The position numbers and the translations under genes are program-made. The notes beneath the pieces were generated by a model. The model did no database searches and was not told where the DNA came from. It worked only from the letters and a program-made list of their open reading frames with translations. A stretch of 64,000 nt of DNA from positions 1 to 64,000 of the forward strand of contig JAUZSK010000083.1 in assembly GCA_030949565.1 (NCBI GenBank), given 5' to 3'. The stretch is from Enterobacterales bacterium (lineage in GTDB: Bacteria; Pseudomonadota; Gammaproteobacteria; Enterobacterales; Kangiellaceae). How positions within the stretch are numbered: position 1 is the first letter of the stretch; every line of letters starts with the position of its first letter. Of the stretch, positions 1 to 10,231 are shown in pieces.

Positions 1-1749
1 ATTCAACGGGATTATTATCTGAATGAACAGATGAAAGCCATTCAAAAAGAACTTGGCGATGAAGACGAAGTCTCTGATTTTGAGCAGATAGCAAGAAAGA
101 TAGAAACAGGTGGACTGAGTAAAGAAGCCAAAGAAAAATCCATCGCCGAGTTGAAGAAACTGAAAATGATGTCTCCTATGTCTGCAGAAGCAACAGTCGT
201 TAGAGGATACCTAGACTGGTTGGTTGACCTGCCATGGAAAAAAAGAACTAAATTGCATTCTGATCTAAGCAAAGCTCAAGCAACTCTAGAACGTGATCAT
301 TACGGTTTAGAGGAAGTCAAAGAAAGAATATTAGAGTTTCTCGCGGTGCAAACACGAGTCAAAAAGTTAAAGGGCCCTGTTTTATGCTTAGTTGGACCGC
401 CTGGAGTGGGTAAAACCTCATTAGGTGAATCAATTGCTAGTGCTACCGGTCGAGAATTTATTCGAATCTCGTTAGGTGGTGTGAGGGATGAAGCGGAAAT
501 ACGCGGTCATCGCAGAACTTATATCGGTTCCATGCCGGGTAAAATCATGCAAAAGCTAAATAAATCTAAGGTTAAAAACCCACTGATTCTACTCGATGAA
601 ATCGATAAAATGGCACAGGATATGCGCGGTGATCCTGCCTCAGCGTTGTTAGAGGTGTTAGATCCAGAACAGAATAATCGATTCAATGATCATTATCTAG
701 AAGTTGATTATGATTTATCCGAAGTGATGTTTGTGTGTACAGCAAATTCGATGAATATTCCCGCAGCTTTGTTAGATCGGATGGAAGTGATTAAATTATC
801 CGGCTATACCGAAGATGAGAAATTTAATATTGCAGAACGTTATTTATTACCTAAGCAGCGTAAAGTGAATGGGCTTTCTGAAAAAGATCTGCATATTTCG
901 CAGTCGGCGATGACTAATATTATTCGCCTCTACACGCGCGAGGCTGGCGTAAGAAACCTAGAGCGGGAACTGTCTAAAGTCTGCCGCAAAGTGGTTAAAC
1001 ACTTGATGCTCGATAAGAGCAAAGAGCATATAGGGCTTACCGTAAAAAATATTAATAAATATTTGGGTGTTGAAAAATTTGACTATGGGATAGTGGGAGA
1101 GAGAGATCAAATCGGGCAGGTAACCGGTTTGGCTTGGACCAATGTGGGAGGCGAACTTCTTACCATTGAATCAGTCATCACTTCAGGCAAGGGGAAAGCG
1201 ATATCCACAGGACATCTTGGCAAAGTCATGCAAGAATCGATTACTGCCGCTATTACAGTGGTTAGAAGTCGTGCAGCTTCATTAGGAATTAGTGAAGATT
1301 TTTACCAGAATAGCGATATTCATGTGCATGTTCCAGAAGGTGCGACTCCAAAAGACGGCCCAAGTGCTGGCTGTGCCATGTGTACCGCTTTAATTTCCTC
1401 TCTTACCCAAATACCGGTGAGACGAGATGTCGCCATGACAGGGGAGATTACCCTACGAGGTGAAGTACTTCCCATTGGTGGGTTAAAAGAGAAACTACTC
1501 GCTGCACATCGCGGTGGTATTCGGCAGGTGTTAATTCCGCAAAAAAATGTTAAAGATTTAGCTGATATTCCAGATAATGTTATTGGTAATTTGGAGATTA
1601 CTCCGGTCAAATGGATTGATCAGGTGCTTGAAAAAGCCCTGATTAGTATGCCAACACCAGCCCTTTTAAACCATAAAAAAGCCTTAAAAAAGACAAAAAG
1701 CAAACCTAAAACGGGTTCTAATTTGGGACAAAAGATAAAACCTCACTAA
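1..1749 (+). CDS. lon: Lon ATP-dependent protease (5' end outside window)
   Basis: This is the C-terminal three quarters of the Lon AAA+ serine protease, which degrades misfolded and regulatory proteins in the cytoplasm. The frame is open from base 1, and the first residues ([19 protein letters not shown]) are the conserved Lon linker, so the gene starts upstream. Counting from the Met at base 31, Walker A is GPPGVGKTS near residue 122 and Walker B is LILLDEIDK near 186. The catalytic Ser lies in PKDGPSAG and the partner Lys in [15 protein letters not shown] Lys-rich tail of about 25 residues follows the protease domain. hupB and ppiD follow, the usual gammaproteobacterial order after clpPX-lon. 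Confidence 0.97.
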   Translation: MQRDYYLNEQMKAIQKELGDEDEVSDFEQIARKIETGGLSKEAKEKSIAELKKLKMMSPMSAEATVVRGYLDWLVDLPWKKRTKLHSDLSKAQATLERDHYGLEEVKERILEFLAVQTRVKKLKGPVLCLVGPPGVGKTSLGESIASATGREFIRISLGGVRDEAEIRGHRRTYIGSMPGKIMQKLNKSKVKNPLILLDEIDKMAQDMRGDPASALLEVLDPEQNNRFNDHYLEVDYDLSEVMFVCTANSMNIPAALLDRMEVIKLSGYTEDEKFNIAERYLLPKQRKVNGLSEKDLHISQSAMTNIIRLYTREAGVRNLERELSKVCRKVVKHLMLDKSKEHIGLTVKNINKYLGVEKFDYGIVGERDQIGQVTGLAWTNVGGELLTIESVITSGKGKAISTGHLGKVMQESITAAITVVRSRAASLGISEDFYQNSDIHVHVPEGATPKDGPSAGCAMCTALISSLTQIPVRRDVAMTGEITLRGEVLPIGGLKEKLLAAHRGGIRQVLIPQKNVKDLADIPDNVIGNLEITPVKWIDQVLEKALISMPTPALLNHKKALKKTKSKPKTGSNLGQKIKPH

Positions 1750-1863
1750 TTATTATTTGAGACTAAATTTGTCTATAAATTAAGCGTTTTGCCAATAATA
1801 TGCCAAAGAAGACGTTAATTTTACTCAAAGCCACGGTTTTTCTAGCTTTAAGGGGAATTTTGC

Positions 1864-1893
1864 TTGACAGTAAAATCACTCCATTGGTATAAA
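1864..1893 (+). promoter_or_regulatory. Sigma-70 promoter of hupB
   Basis: TTGACA at 1864-1869 and TATAAA at 1888-1893 are separated by 18 bases, close to the sigma-70 consensus. The site lies about 80 bases before the hupB start, in the 225-base gap after lon. It would let hupB, and possibly the two tRNA genes after it, be transcribed independently of lon. Confidence 0.7.
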
Positions 1894-1974
1894 GTTAACC
1901 GGACGGAGCATGAAAGGAATTTATATCAAAAAATGTGCTCTAATTGACTACAGAAAAGAATTAAGGGGAATAAT

Positions 1975-2247
1975 GTGAATAAATCTGAATTAATCGATGC
2001 AGTTGCAGCGGGCGCTGACATATCAAAAGCTTCAGCAGGTCGTGCAATTGACGCAATGGTTGATGCAATTACTGAAAGTTTACGAAAAGGTGACCCAGTT
2101 GCCTTAGTGGGTTTTGGAACTTTTTCGGTTAAAGACCGAGCTGCTCGTCAAGGTCGTAACCCTCAAACGGGTGCAACTATCCAAATTCCAGCGGCGAGAG
2201 TACCTGGTTTTAAGGCTGGTAAAGGACTTAAAGACGCGGTAAACTAA
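1975..2247 (+). CDS. hupB: DNA-binding protein HU-beta
   Basis: HU is a small histone-like protein that bends and compacts DNA as a dimer. The product is 90 residues, the normal family length. It begins [18 protein letters not shown] and has the GFGTF beta-arm entry and the GRNPQTG signature of the DNA-binding arm. The start is GTG at 1975, preceded by AAGGGG at 1962-1967. An ATG two bases earlier is out of frame and runs straight into TGA. It has its own promoter behind lon and is followed within 30 bases by tRNA-Val. Confidence 0.97.
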   Translation: MNKSELIDAVAAGADISKASAGRAIDAMVDAITESLRKGDPVALVGFGTFSVKDRAARQGRNPQTGATIQIPAARVPGFKAGKGLKDAVN

Positions 2248-2277
2248 CGGATTGAGAGATTTGTCGTTAGCTTAATC

Positions 2278-2353
2278 GGGCGCTTAGCTCAGTTGGGAGA
2301 GCATCGCCCTTACAAGGCGAGGGTCACTGGTTCGAGCCCAGTAGCGCCCACCA
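2278..2353 (+). tRNA. tRNA-Val (anticodon TAC)
   Basis: A 76-base cloverleaf. The acceptor stem GGGCGCT pairs with AGCGCCC, the T loop contains GGTTCGAGCC, and CCA is encoded at 2351-2353. The anticodon stem TCGCC/GGCGA encloses the loop CTTACAA, giving anticodon TAC (2311-2313), which reads Val GUA-type codons. No separate promoter is visible in the 30 bases after hupB, so it may be co-transcribed with hupB. Confidence 0.97.
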
Positions 2354-2407
2354 AGTTTTTCATTAAAATTTATAGTTAAATAGATTAATGAGGAATGAGT
2401 TGTTTGT

Positions 2408-2484
2408 GGAGCGGTAGTTCAGCTGGTTAGAATACCGGCCTGTCACGCCGGGGGTCGCGGGTTCGAGTCCCGTCCGCTCCGCCA
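2408..2484 (+). tRNA. tRNA-Asp (anticodon GTC)
   Basis: A 77-base cloverleaf. The acceptor GGAGCGG pairs with CCGCTCC, the T arm contains GGTTCGAGTCC, and the GCCA end is encoded. The anticodon stem CCGGC/GCCGG holds the loop CTGTCAC, giving anticodon GTC (2442-2444) for Asp. It lies 54 bases after tRNA-Val and directly before a terminator, so the two tRNAs probably form one transcript. Confidence 0.97.
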
Positions 2485-2490
2485 AGAATT

Positions 2491-2518
2491 AACGCGCCTT
2501 TCAAGGGCGCGTTTTTTA
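2491..2518 (+). terminator. Rho-independent terminator after the tRNA pair
   Basis: The stem AACGCGCC (2491-2498) pairs with GGCGCGTT (2506-2513) around a seven-base loop and is followed by a T run. It ends the hupB/tRNA transcript just before ppiD. Confidence 0.88.
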
Positions 2519-2540
2519 TTTAAAAAAGTGAATAATTGTT

Positions 2541-4442
2541 ATGATGGATAGTATTAGAGAAGGGGTGAAAAAACCCTGGGCAAAAGGTCTTATTTTTGTC
2601 ATTGTAATTTCTTTTGTTGGCGCTGGATATTTTACATCCGCGTTATTTTTAGGCGATCGCTTCGCTGCGGCTGTGGTTAATGATGAGAGTATTAGCACTC
2701 AAGAATTTGAGCGTGCTTACTCGCGTGCTAGGCAACAATATGGTGAAGCCTACAAACAAATTATTAAAACTGATGAGCAAGAACGTAATTTTAGAGAAAA
2801 CGTTTTGCAAAGTCAGATCACTCGGGTGATAGCGCTTCAAGCAGCCAAAGCCATGGGGATGCGTATTTCTGTAGCGGAACTTCGTCAGACCATACAGTCA
2901 ATGGAAGCACTACAAAAAGACGGTGTTTATTCCGCTGAAATGCTTGATCTTGCGCTTACGCGAATTGGTATGTCTCGTTCTGAATTTAAACGTAGTATGC
3001 AGTCAGACCTACTTTTAGGTCAATTATCTCGCGGCATCACTTCAACCGAGTTTTTATTAGCCTCCGAATCTGAAAACGAATATCGAATATTGGGTCAGCA
3101 GCGTAGTGGTCGAGCTTTGACTATTCCTTACGCATTGTTTAAACAAACAGCTGTGATAACTGACCAGGAAATTGAAGATTTTTACCAGAAAAATCTGATG
3201 CAGTTTAAAGTGGAAGAAAAGCTAGCGGTGGATTATATCGAACTAAATACTGAGGAAATGAAAAAGAATGTTAAAGTTTCTGAAGAGGCCATCGAAGAAT
3301 ATTATAATGACAATATTACTCGATTTAAAACCGATGATAAACGTCGAGTCTCGCATATTTTAATCGCCCTAGGTGATGATGAAGGTGCGGCTCTAACTAA
3401 GGCCACAGAGATTAAAAAGAAGCTGGATGCCGGCGCTGATTTTATTGCCTTAGTTAAATCTGAATCTGACGATGAATTTTCGGCAGAGTCTGACGGTGAT
3501 CTGGGTGTGATTGAAGCAGGTGCTATGGAAGAACCTTTTGAGCAGGCGGTGAGTCTGCTTTCTAACGTTGGTCAATTGTCTGAGCCGGTTAAAAGCTCTT
3601 TTGGTTACCACATTATTAAGTTAACCGAGTTGCAGTCTGGAACCACTAAAAAACTGGCCGATGTAAAGGATAAGATTAGTTCAATTTTACAAGGTCAATT
3701 GGCGGAAGAAGCTTTCTTCGCTAAATCTAAATTACTAGAAGAAAAATCTTATGAAGTATCTGATTCACTGACTGAGGTCGCAACGCTAGTAGAAACCCCA
3801 ATCAAAACCAGCCCTCTATTTTCTAGGAAACAGGCCACAGGCATCTTTGCTAATAATGAAGTGTTAAATGCTGCATTTAGCGATACCGTTTTACTTGATC
3901 AAATGAATTCGAAAATGATTTCAATTGATGATTCTCATGTGGTTGTGATGCGAATCAATAAGCATCAACCGAGCCATGTATTGGAATTATCAGTGGTTAA
4001 AGATAAAGTCGTCGCTCAACTTCAGATCGAGAAAGCGAAAACCAAAGCTTTGGAATTTGCAAATAAGCTACAGCAGATGATCTCTAATAAAGAAAATACT
4101 GAGAAGCTGTTAGCGGGACAAGGCTTAAAATGGAAAGACTTAGATAATATCGGTCGGACTGGAAACGATTTACCCTATATGCAATTGCAGCAATTCTTCA
4201 AGATGCGGCATCCTGATGCCAGTGGCATTAGAATTGATAAAGTCGAGTCATTCAGCGATGTTTCTATTTTGGTCTTAAACAAGGTGCTTGCAGGCGATAT
4301 AACGAAAGCTGAAGCATCAATGGTAGAGCAAAATAGAAAACGCCTGGAGCAGTTTTTCAGTGAAGCGGTTTATCGCTCCTTGGTTGAAAATGAGCGCTCT
4401 AAAGCAGATATAAGTCTTAACCTTGAGAATATTAATCGCTAG
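2541..4442 (+). CDS. ppiD: Periplasmic folding chaperone / peptidyl-prolyl isomerase PpiD
   Basis: PpiD is a membrane-anchored periplasmic chaperone that works near the SecYEG exit. The product is 633 residues, close to E. coli PpiD (about 620). It starts MMDSIREG, like the E. coli protein (MMDSLR), and has one transmembrane helix at about residues 17-36. A SurA-like N-terminal region follows. A parvulin (PpiC) domain lies at about 262-360, with RRVSHILIAL at its start and SFGYHIIKL at its end. The C-terminal third is a variable chaperone region. The upstream ribosome site is weak. The position after lon-hupB is canonical. Confidence 0.95.
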   Translation: MMDSIREGVKKPWAKGLIFVIVISFVGAGYFTSALFLGDRFAAAVVNDESISTQEFERAYSRARQQYGEAYKQIIKTDEQERNFRENVLQSQITRVIALQAAKAMGMRISVAELRQTIQSMEALQKDGVYSAEMLDLALTRIGMSRSEFKRSMQSDLLLGQLSRGITSTEFLLASESENEYRILGQQRSGRALTIPYALFKQTAVITDQEIEDFYQKNLMQFKVEEKLAVDYIELNTEEMKKNVKVSEEAIEEYYNDNITRFKTDDKRRVSHILIALGDDEGAALTKATEIKKKLDAGADFIALVKSESDDEFSAESDGDLGVIEAGAMEEPFEQAVSLLSNVGQLSEPVKSSFGYHIIKLTELQSGTTKKLADVKDKISSILQGQLAEEAFFAKSKLLEEKSYEVSDSLTEVATLVETPIKTSPLFSRKQATGIFANNEVLNAAFSDTVLLDQMNSKMISIDDSHVVVMRINKHQPSHVLELSVVKDKVVAQLQIEKAKTKALEFANKLQQMISNKENTEKLLAGQGLKWKDLDNIGRTGNDLPYMQLQQFFKMRHPDASGIRIDKVESFSDVSILVLNKVLAGDITKAEASMVEQNRKRLEQFFSEAVYRSLVENERSKADISLNLENINR

Positions 4443-4487
4443 TTAATCATTCGTAAATACGAGTAATTAGGCCCTAGCAATTAGGAT

Positions 4488-4518
4488 AAAGGCAGCGTGT
4501 AAAAAGGCTGCCTTTTTT
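4488..4518 (+). terminator. Terminator after ppiD
   Basis: AAGGCAGC (4489-4496) pairs with GCTGCCTT (4507-4514) and is followed by six T. It sits in the 236-base gap between the convergent ppiD and sapF genes. The other strand has a shorter T tract, so it may also slow sap read-through. Confidence 0.85.
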
Positions 4519-4678
4519 GTAACGCTCCAGCTTACCTCAAAAAACACTCATTTCTTCGTCCGGAAATGGACAAATAAACCACAGTATACTCACATTTTGT
4601 GCCCCAAAACGGCTGATTTTTGAGCCAACGCTGAGGCGTTACGGCGTTTTTGTATACTCGCCGACTAGTTACTTTTAT

Positions 4679-5632
4679 CTAATCAAACCTAAAGCAAGCT
4701 ATCTTGTAGTTTTCATCGGTTGCCACTAATTGAGGATTGTGAGTTAAGCATTTTGGCTCGCGGTAGGGGCAGCGGCTAGCAAAAACACAGGCGGATAATT
4801 GGTCTTCTATCGGCCGCTCAATACATTGTGTTTTATATTGAGGGAATTCGCCCTTATAGATTGGGGTAGAAGCAAATAAAGCCTGAGTGTATGGGTGCAG
4901 TGCTTCATCGAAAATCTGTGACACGTTGCCGTACTCGACCACGCGTCCTCGATACATCACTAGAATGGTGTCTGCTATATGTTCGACTACATTTAAATCA
5001 TGAGAAATAAAGATGTAGGATATCCCCATTTCTTCTTGCAAGCTTTGAAGTAGATTGATTATTTGTGCTTGAACTGAAACATCTAGGGCTGAAAGAGGTT
5101 CATCGGCAATAATAATACTAGGCTCAAGAATAATTGCACGAGCGATGGCGATACGTTGCCTTTGGCCACCTGAAAACATATACGGGTAGCGATATTGATG
5201 TTCTGGCATAAGACCGACATTTTTCAGGGTTTCCTCAATTTTTTGTTGGCGCTGTTTACGGTTTAAATGGGTATTGATGATTAACGTTTGCTCGAGCGAA
5301 TGGCCTACACGAACATTAGGGTTTAAAGATTCATAAGGATCTTGAAAGATCATTCGGATATTCTTGAATCGCTCTATGCGATCCTGCTTGTTGGCAAAAT
5401 CAAGCTCTTTACCATTGAGTAAAATACTACCTTCTGTCGGTTTTTCTATTCCTATAATTTGTCGTGCAAGAGTCGATTTGCCGGAGCCGGATTCACCAAC
5501 AATGGCTAATGTTTTTCCCTGCTCGAGAATTAGACTTATATCGTGGTTGGCAAGAAGTTCGGGCGCTCTATTAAATAAGCCGGAAGTCGACGTATAAGAT
5601 TTACTGAGTCGTTTGACCTGTAATAAGGGCAT
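4679..5632 (-). CDS. sapF: Peptide ABC transporter ATPase SapF
   Basis: One of two ATPases of the Sap (Opp/Dpp-type) transporter. In enteric bacteria this system is linked to antimicrobial-peptide resistance, and its SapBCDF part to putrescine export. Walker A is GESGSGKST, the signature is SGGQRQRIAIARA, and Walker B is IIIADEPLSALD. The C-terminal oligopeptide-transporter extension has the Cys pattern FASRCPYREPKC. At 317 residues it is longer than the E. coli protein (about 268) because of this extension. Its start overlaps the sapD stop by one base. Substrate specificity is not visible; the sap name rests on gene order with psp. Confidence 0.85.
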   Translation of the reverse strand: MPLLQVKRLSKSYTSTSGLFNRAPELLANHDISLILEQGKTLAIVGESGSGKSTLARQIIGIEKPTEGSILLNGKELDFANKQDRIERFKNIRMIFQDPYESLNPNVRVGHSLEQTLIINTHLNRKQRQQKIEETLKNVGLMPEHQYRYPYMFSGGQRQRIAIARAIILEPSIIIADEPLSALDVSVQAQIINLLQSLQEEMGISYIFISHDLNVVEHIADTILVMYRGRVVEYGNVSQIFDEALHPYTQALFASTPIYKGEFPQYKTQCIERPIEDQLSACVFASRCPYREPKCLTHNPQLVATDENYKIACFRFD

Positions 5633-6663
5633 TAAATATTGACCCCTTTTAATTGAAGTTCAGAAGGCAACAGTGGTTTTTTCTTTGCTCCATAACTATC
5701 GGCTATCAAATGGCAACGCACTTTACCGTGATTGGGCAGGCTAATCAGTCTTGGTGGATTAACGCATTGCTTTTCAGCCTTGGGACAACGTGGACCTAGG
5801 CGACAACCGACAGGCAATTTATCGATGGCTGGTATTTGGCCTTCAAGGGTATAGAGTCTACTGCCTTTTGAATGGCGTTTACCTAATTGTGGAACGCTAT
5901 TTAAAAGCGATTGGGTGTAAGGATGTTTAGGCTTGCTTAAAATATTTTTGGTTGATGCATGTTCCATCAATTGCCCTGAATAGACCACGCCAATTTTATC
6001 AGTATTACCTTTTAATAAAGCAAAATCATGGGTAATTAATATAACGCCGACACCTTCCTGTTTATTGAGTTTAACCAGTAAATCAAGGATCTGCGCTTGG
6101 ATAGTCACATCTAATGCGGTAGTCGGTTCATCTGCAATTAATAGCCGTGGTTTACAGGCTAATGCAAGGGCAATAGCCACCCTTTGGTTCATTCCTCCGG
6201 ATAATTGGTGAGGAAATAGGTTAAGGATTTTCTCCGGCTGCGTGATGCCGACTGAATCGAGTAGTTCAAGTACTCGGACGTTTCGTTGCGTTGAGTTGTG
6301 CATGCCGTGAGCCGCAACCGTTTCATTGATTTGTGATCCTATATCAAAGCAAGGGTTTAGGCTCGATCGTGGATTTTGGAATATAATCGAAGCTTTAGAG
6401 GATATATACTGCCGTCTATCGGCTAGCGACATTTTCATTAAGTCTTCACCATCTAAATTTAGATAGTCAGCCTTGAGCGGCATCTTGCTGGAAAGCAATC
6501 CCATAATGGCCAAAGCCAATATACTTTTGCCTGAACCTGATTCGCCGACAATGCCCAACGTCTCACCAACCGCCATACGTAAACTCAAACGTTCAATAAT
6601 TGGAAAGCTACCGGATTCATTGGTCAGCTCAACGGTGAGATTTTCTATATGTAGTAAATTCAT
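5632..6663 (-). CDS. sapD: Peptide ABC transporter ATPase SapD
   Basis: The second ATPase of the Sap transporter, 343 residues. Walker A reads GESGSGKSI, with Ile where Ser or Thr is usual at the end. The signature is LSGGMNQRVAIALAL and Walker B is LLIADEPTTALD. The oligo/dipeptide-transporter C-terminal motif is GCRLGPRCPKAEKQC. The start at 6663 directly abuts the sapC stop, and its end overlaps sapF by one base. These spacings point to translational coupling in a five-gene operon. Confidence 0.87.
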   Translation of the reverse strand: MNLLHIENLTVELTNESGSFPIIERLSLRMAVGETLGIVGESGSGKSILALAIMGLLSSKMPLKADYLNLDGEDLMKMSLADRRQYISSKASIIFQNPRSSLNPCFDIGSQINETVAAHGMHNSTQRNVRVLELLDSVGITQPEKILNLFPHQLSGGMNQRVAIALALACKPRLLIADEPTTALDVTIQAQILDLLVKLNKQEGVGVILITHDFALLKGNTDKIGVVYSGQLMEHASTKNILSKPKHPYTQSLLNSVPQLGKRHSKGSRLYTLEGQIPAIDKLPVGCRLGPRCPKAEKQCVNPPRLISLPNHGKVRCHLIADSYGAKKKPLLPSELQLKGVNI

Positions 6664-7557
6664 CTATTTGTTCTCTGTATCCATGGCGTCTCTTAATCCA
6701 TCTCCTAGCAGGTTGACACTTAATAAGGTAAAAAAGATTGCCAAGCCAGGGATGGTTACAGACCAAGGGGCGAACATAATATTATGGTGAGATTCGGATA
6801 GGATTGTGCCCCATTCTGGACGAGGCGGTTGGGCACCTAAGCCTAAAAATCCCAAAGCAGCGATTTCCAATATTGCAGTTGAAAATGCGAAAGTGAGTTG
6901 GACGATTATTGGTGGAAGAATATTGGGTAATATAGAATAAACAAATAAGCGACTTTTTGATGCGCCGTCTAGCACCATGGCGGTCACATATTCTTTTTGT
7001 AGTTGCTGTTTAATCGCGCTGCGAGTCACCAACACAAAATGAGGTGTTAGTACCAGAGCCACGGCGTAAATTGCATTTGGCAAACCGGGTCCCATGACTG
7101 CAACAATAACCACAGCAAGAAGCAAAGAAGGTACCGCTAGGATAAAATCCATTATGCGCATGATCAGCACATCTAACCAGTAGCTTGCAAAACTTGAAAC
7201 AACACCTAAAAAGATACCGATAGAAGCTGACAAAATGACCACCACGGCCGCCAAAAAAAGCGATAAACGTGCACCGTAAATCAAGCGAGAGAAAATGTCT
7301 CGACCAATATAGTCGGTACCAAAAATAAATTGAGTGGTTCCTTCATCGTACCAAGAGGGTGGCAAGTGAATGGAATCAGTAAACTGTTCGATAGGATCAT
7401 ATGGCGCAATAAAATTGGCAAAAATAGCTACTAGCATGATCAAAATAAATATGATCAAGGCCAGAAAGGCTAATCTATTTTGTTTAAAATAAAACCAATG
7501 TCGACTAAACGTACTGGGTATTTCCGTGTGAAAATAATATTGTTCCTTTGAATTCAT
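6664..7557 (-). CDS. sapC: Peptide ABC transporter permease SapC
   Basis: An inner-membrane permease of the DppC/OppC class, 297 residues (E. coli SapC about 296). A soluble N-terminus and one helix at about residues 32-52 precede an extracytoplasmic loop containing FGTDYIGRDIFSRLIYGAR, a family hallmark. Five further helices follow, with the EAA-like cytoplasmic loop MVLDGASKSRLF. Its start overlaps sapB by four bases (ATGA). It should pair with SapB to form the channel. Confidence 0.88.
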   Translation of the reverse strand: MNSKEQYYFHTEIPSTFSRHWFYFKQNRLAFLALIIFILIMLVAIFANFIAPYDPIEQFTDSIHLPPSWYDEGTTQFIFGTDYIGRDIFSRLIYGARLSLFLAAVVVILSASIGIFLGVVSSFASYWLDVLIMRIMDFILAVPSLLLAVVIVAVMGPGLPNAIYAVALVLTPHFVLVTRSAIKQQLQKEYVTAMVLDGASKSRLFVYSILPNILPPIIVQLTFAFSTAILEIAALGFLGLGAQPPRPEWGTILSESHHNIMFAPWSVTIPGLAIFFTLLSVNLLGDGLRDAMDTENK

Positions 7558-8570
7558 TGTTGTCTCCTTAGGTGAGGATCAACATAGGTTAGAATTAAAT
7601 CAAGTAATAGGTGCGTTAATATAACAAAACTGGCAATCGCTAAAATACCACCATGAATAACAGGGAAGTCTCTTCGATAAACAGCTTCAAGTAACCACTT
7701 ACCAGCTCCTGGCCAAGAAAATATGGTCTCAGTAATTAAAGAGCCGGTTAGAAGTAGCGTTACTTGCAATCCTAAAATAGTTAAAATAGGTATCATGGCA
7801 TTTCTAAATGCGTGTTTAAACAGCACCCGTGTTAATGATAAGCCTCTCGACTTTGCACTGCGAATGTAATCTTGTGCCAGCGCATCAATCATTGATGATC
7901 GAGTGGTTCGAGTGATGATGGCTAAGGGCACAGTACCTAATACCACGGATGGCAAGATAAGATGATTAAGCGCACTGTAAAAAGCTTCAGTCGCATAGGG
8001 TTGTTTTGAAAGTAGTGTGTCAATCAACATAAAACCAGTGATTGGGTGAATATCGTATTCAAAACCAATTCGACTAGCCACCGGGCTGATACCAAGCAGT
8101 AAAGAGAAAAGCATGACCAATAACATCGCCCACCAAAATATAGGCATTGAATAGCCGAACAAAGTGGTTGATACGATGAGTTTGTCCTGCCATAAATTTT
8201 TCTGTTTAGCCGCAATGATGCCTAAGGGTAAGCCCAAACCAAGCGCAAATATCATGGCGGTTATGGATAACTCGAGGGTTGCAGGAAAATAGATAAAGAA
8301 CTCTTCAAAAACCGATGTACCGCGAACGCTAGAAAAGCCTAATTGCCCGGAAAAAATTTGGTTTAAGTAATAATAATAGGACTGTGACAATTGAATGGTT
8401 AATTCAATGATATTAGTGGGTGTATCCTGTGCTAAAGAGGGATCAGTCAAAGGTTCAAAAATAAAGGATACACCTTGCGGAAAAAAATGCGCCAGTACAA
8501 AAGTAAATATAGTCAAAACCCAGAAACTGATGAGTAGGTTAAAAAAATGCTTGATAAGGATAATACCCAT
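7554..8570 (-). CDS. sapB: Peptide ABC transporter permease SapB
   Basis: The DppB/OppB-class permease partner of SapC, 338 residues. It starts with a hydrophobic helix (ISFWVLTIFTFVLAHFFPQG). Further helices lie at about 98-120, 133-160, 205-225, 250-275 and 300-325. The cytoplasmic EAA-type loop reads YIRSAKSRGLS. The GTG/ATG region shows TAATG coupling to the end of sapA (one-base overlap). The fold and place in the operon fix its role; the substrate is unknown. Confidence 0.88.
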   Translation of the reverse strand: MGIILIKHFFNLLISFWVLTIFTFVLAHFFPQGVSFIFEPLTDPSLAQDTPTNIIELTIQLSQSYYYYLNQIFSGQLGFSSVRGTSVFEEFFIYFPATLELSITAMIFALGLGLPLGIIAAKQKNLWQDKLIVSTTLFGYSMPIFWWAMLLVMLFSLLLGISPVASRIGFEYDIHPITGFMLIDTLLSKQPYATEAFYSALNHLILPSVVLGTVPLAIITRTTRSSMIDALAQDYIRSAKSRGLSLTRVLFKHAFRNAMIPILTILGLQVTLLLTGSLITETIFSWPGAGKWLLEAVYRRDFPVIHGGILAIASFVILTHLLLDLILTYVDPHLRRQQ

Positions 8571-10231
8571 TATTGTTCCTTATCAATTTGATTGTTTGAT
8601 GGTATGGTTTTTTCTGATGCTAGAGAAACGCCACTGAAGTACATACCATCGGTGGGTGTTAAATGGAAGTTCTTCACCCGCTGGTTGGTTAATACAAACT
8701 GCCTTGAATGGGCGATTGGTACCCAGGGGTTGGCTTGATTGAAAATGACCTGGGCTTTTTTGTAGAGCTTGGAACGGACTTTAATATTTGATTCAATACC
8801 CGCCTGTCTTACCAGTTGGTCAAACTCATCATCGCACCAAAAAGCTGAATTGTTACCAGACCGGGTTGCCGCGCAGCTGAGTAAAGAAGTAAAGAAATTA
8901 TCAGGATCACCATTATCACCGATCCAACCTAACAGTGCCGCTTGATGCTCCCCCTGCTTAATTTTGTGCAAATAAGTACCAAACTCATAACTAATGATTT
9001 TTGCAGAAATACCAATTTTTGCTAAATCTTGTTGGATTAATTCTGCCATTTTAATGGCATTGGGATTATAGCTTCTTTGCACAGGCATGGCCCAAAGTTC
9101 CATGCTAAAACCGTTTTCAAAGCCGGCTTCAGTGAGTAATTGCTTGGCCTTTTCTAGAGAAAAAGGAATTGGTTCAATAGCCTTATTATAAGACCACATA
9201 TTGGGTGGGATTGGGTTTTTAGCAGCTACCGCGGCATTATTATAAACAATTTTTATTAGCGCTTTTTTATTGATAGCATAATTAAGCGCTTTTCTAACCA
9301 GAGGGTTATCAAAAGGTTTTTTGTTGGTATTGAGAGCAAGGTATGCCACATTGGATCCAGGCTCGCTTAACACTTGCAGTTGCGGATAGTTTTTTGCAAC
9401 TTGAATATGAATGGGCAGGGGGCTTGCCATAAGATCGCATTCGCCGGCGATTAATCGTGCAAACCGCAACGAAGGGTTCTGTGTGATCGCAAATACTAGC
9501 CCATCCAGCGGTTCTTTACCTTTCCAGTAACCGGGGTGAGACTTATAACGAATGAAGGCGTCTGCTTGATAGCGGATAAATTGAAACGGGCCTGTCCCAA
9601 CTGGCTGGGTATCAATATTTTGCGGTGTACCCAATATAGATAGATAATCTGCATATTCTTTGGATAGAATTGACGCAAAATCCATGGCTAAAGTCGCTAC
9701 AAAAGGAGCGTCTGGCCGGGTCAGCAGAAATTTAACTTGGTAATCATTGATTTTCACAATGCGTTTAATCAGTTTTTTCATTCCCATGGTATCAAAGTAA
9801 CGAAAAGACAGTTGAGAAACATGGTGGTAGGGGTGGCTAGTCTTCCATTGTCTTTGAAAAGAGAATATGACGTCATCCGCATTAAAGTCACGACTCGGTT
9901 TAAAATAATTGGTATGGTGAAATTTGACGCCTTGACGCAGGTAAAAGGTGTATTCCAGGCCATCATCAGAAATTTCCCATCGCGTCGCCAAACTAGGCGT
10001 GAGCAAGCTTGTGCCTTGTTTGAATTCAATCAATCGATTGTATAGTTGACGTGATGAGGCATCGAAGGTCGGCCCAGAAGTTACCAGCTGGGGATTAAAG
10101 CTTTGCGGACTGGCTTCAGAACAATAAACTAAAACATGATCTCTAACCATCGATGGGGAACCATTGTTACAGCCTCCTATTGAGATAAGGATGATTAGAA
10201 TGAGTGGTATTCGATATTGCAATCTGTCCAT
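8570..10231 (-). CDS. sapA: Peptide ABC transporter substrate-binding lipoprotein SapA
   Basis: A periplasmic solute-binding protein of SBP family 5 (peptide-binding DppA/OppA/SapA), 553 residues from the chosen start. I place the start at the Met at 10231 because it gives a clean lipoprotein signal: positively charged start, hydrophobic core ILIILISI, lipobox IGGC with Cys21. A longer in-frame reading reaches back to 10390 but would overlap the pspF 3' end and bury the signal. The family segments YTFYLRQGVKFH and PVGTGPFQF are present. It is the first gene of the operon, 90 bases behind pspF. A lipidated SapA differs from the soluble enteric form as I remember it. Confidence 0.85.
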   Translation of the reverse strand: MDRLQYRIPLILIILISIGGCNNGSPSMVRDHVLVYCSEASPQSFNPQLVTSGPTFDASSRQLYNRLIEFKQGTSLLTPSLATRWEISDDGLEYTFYLRQGVKFHHTNYFKPSRDFNADDVIFSFQRQWKTSHPYHHVSQLSFRYFDTMGMKKLIKRIVKINDYQVKFLLTRPDAPFVATLAMDFASILSKEYADYLSILGTPQNIDTQPVGTGPFQFIRYQADAFIRYKSHPGYWKGKEPLDGLVFAITQNPSLRFARLIAGECDLMASPLPIHIQVAKNYPQLQVLSEPGSNVAYLALNTNKKPFDNPLVRKALNYAINKKALIKIVYNNAAVAAKNPIPPNMWSYNKAIEPIPFSLEKAKQLLTEAGFENGFSMELWAMPVQRSYNPNAIKMAELIQQDLAKIGISAKIISYEFGTYLHKIKQGEHQAALLGWIGDNGDPDNFFTSLLSCAATRSGNNSAFWCDDEFDQLVRQAGIESNIKVRSKLYKKAQVIFNQANPWVPIAHSRQFVLTNQRVKNFHLTPTDGMYFSGVSLASEKTIPSNNQIDKEQ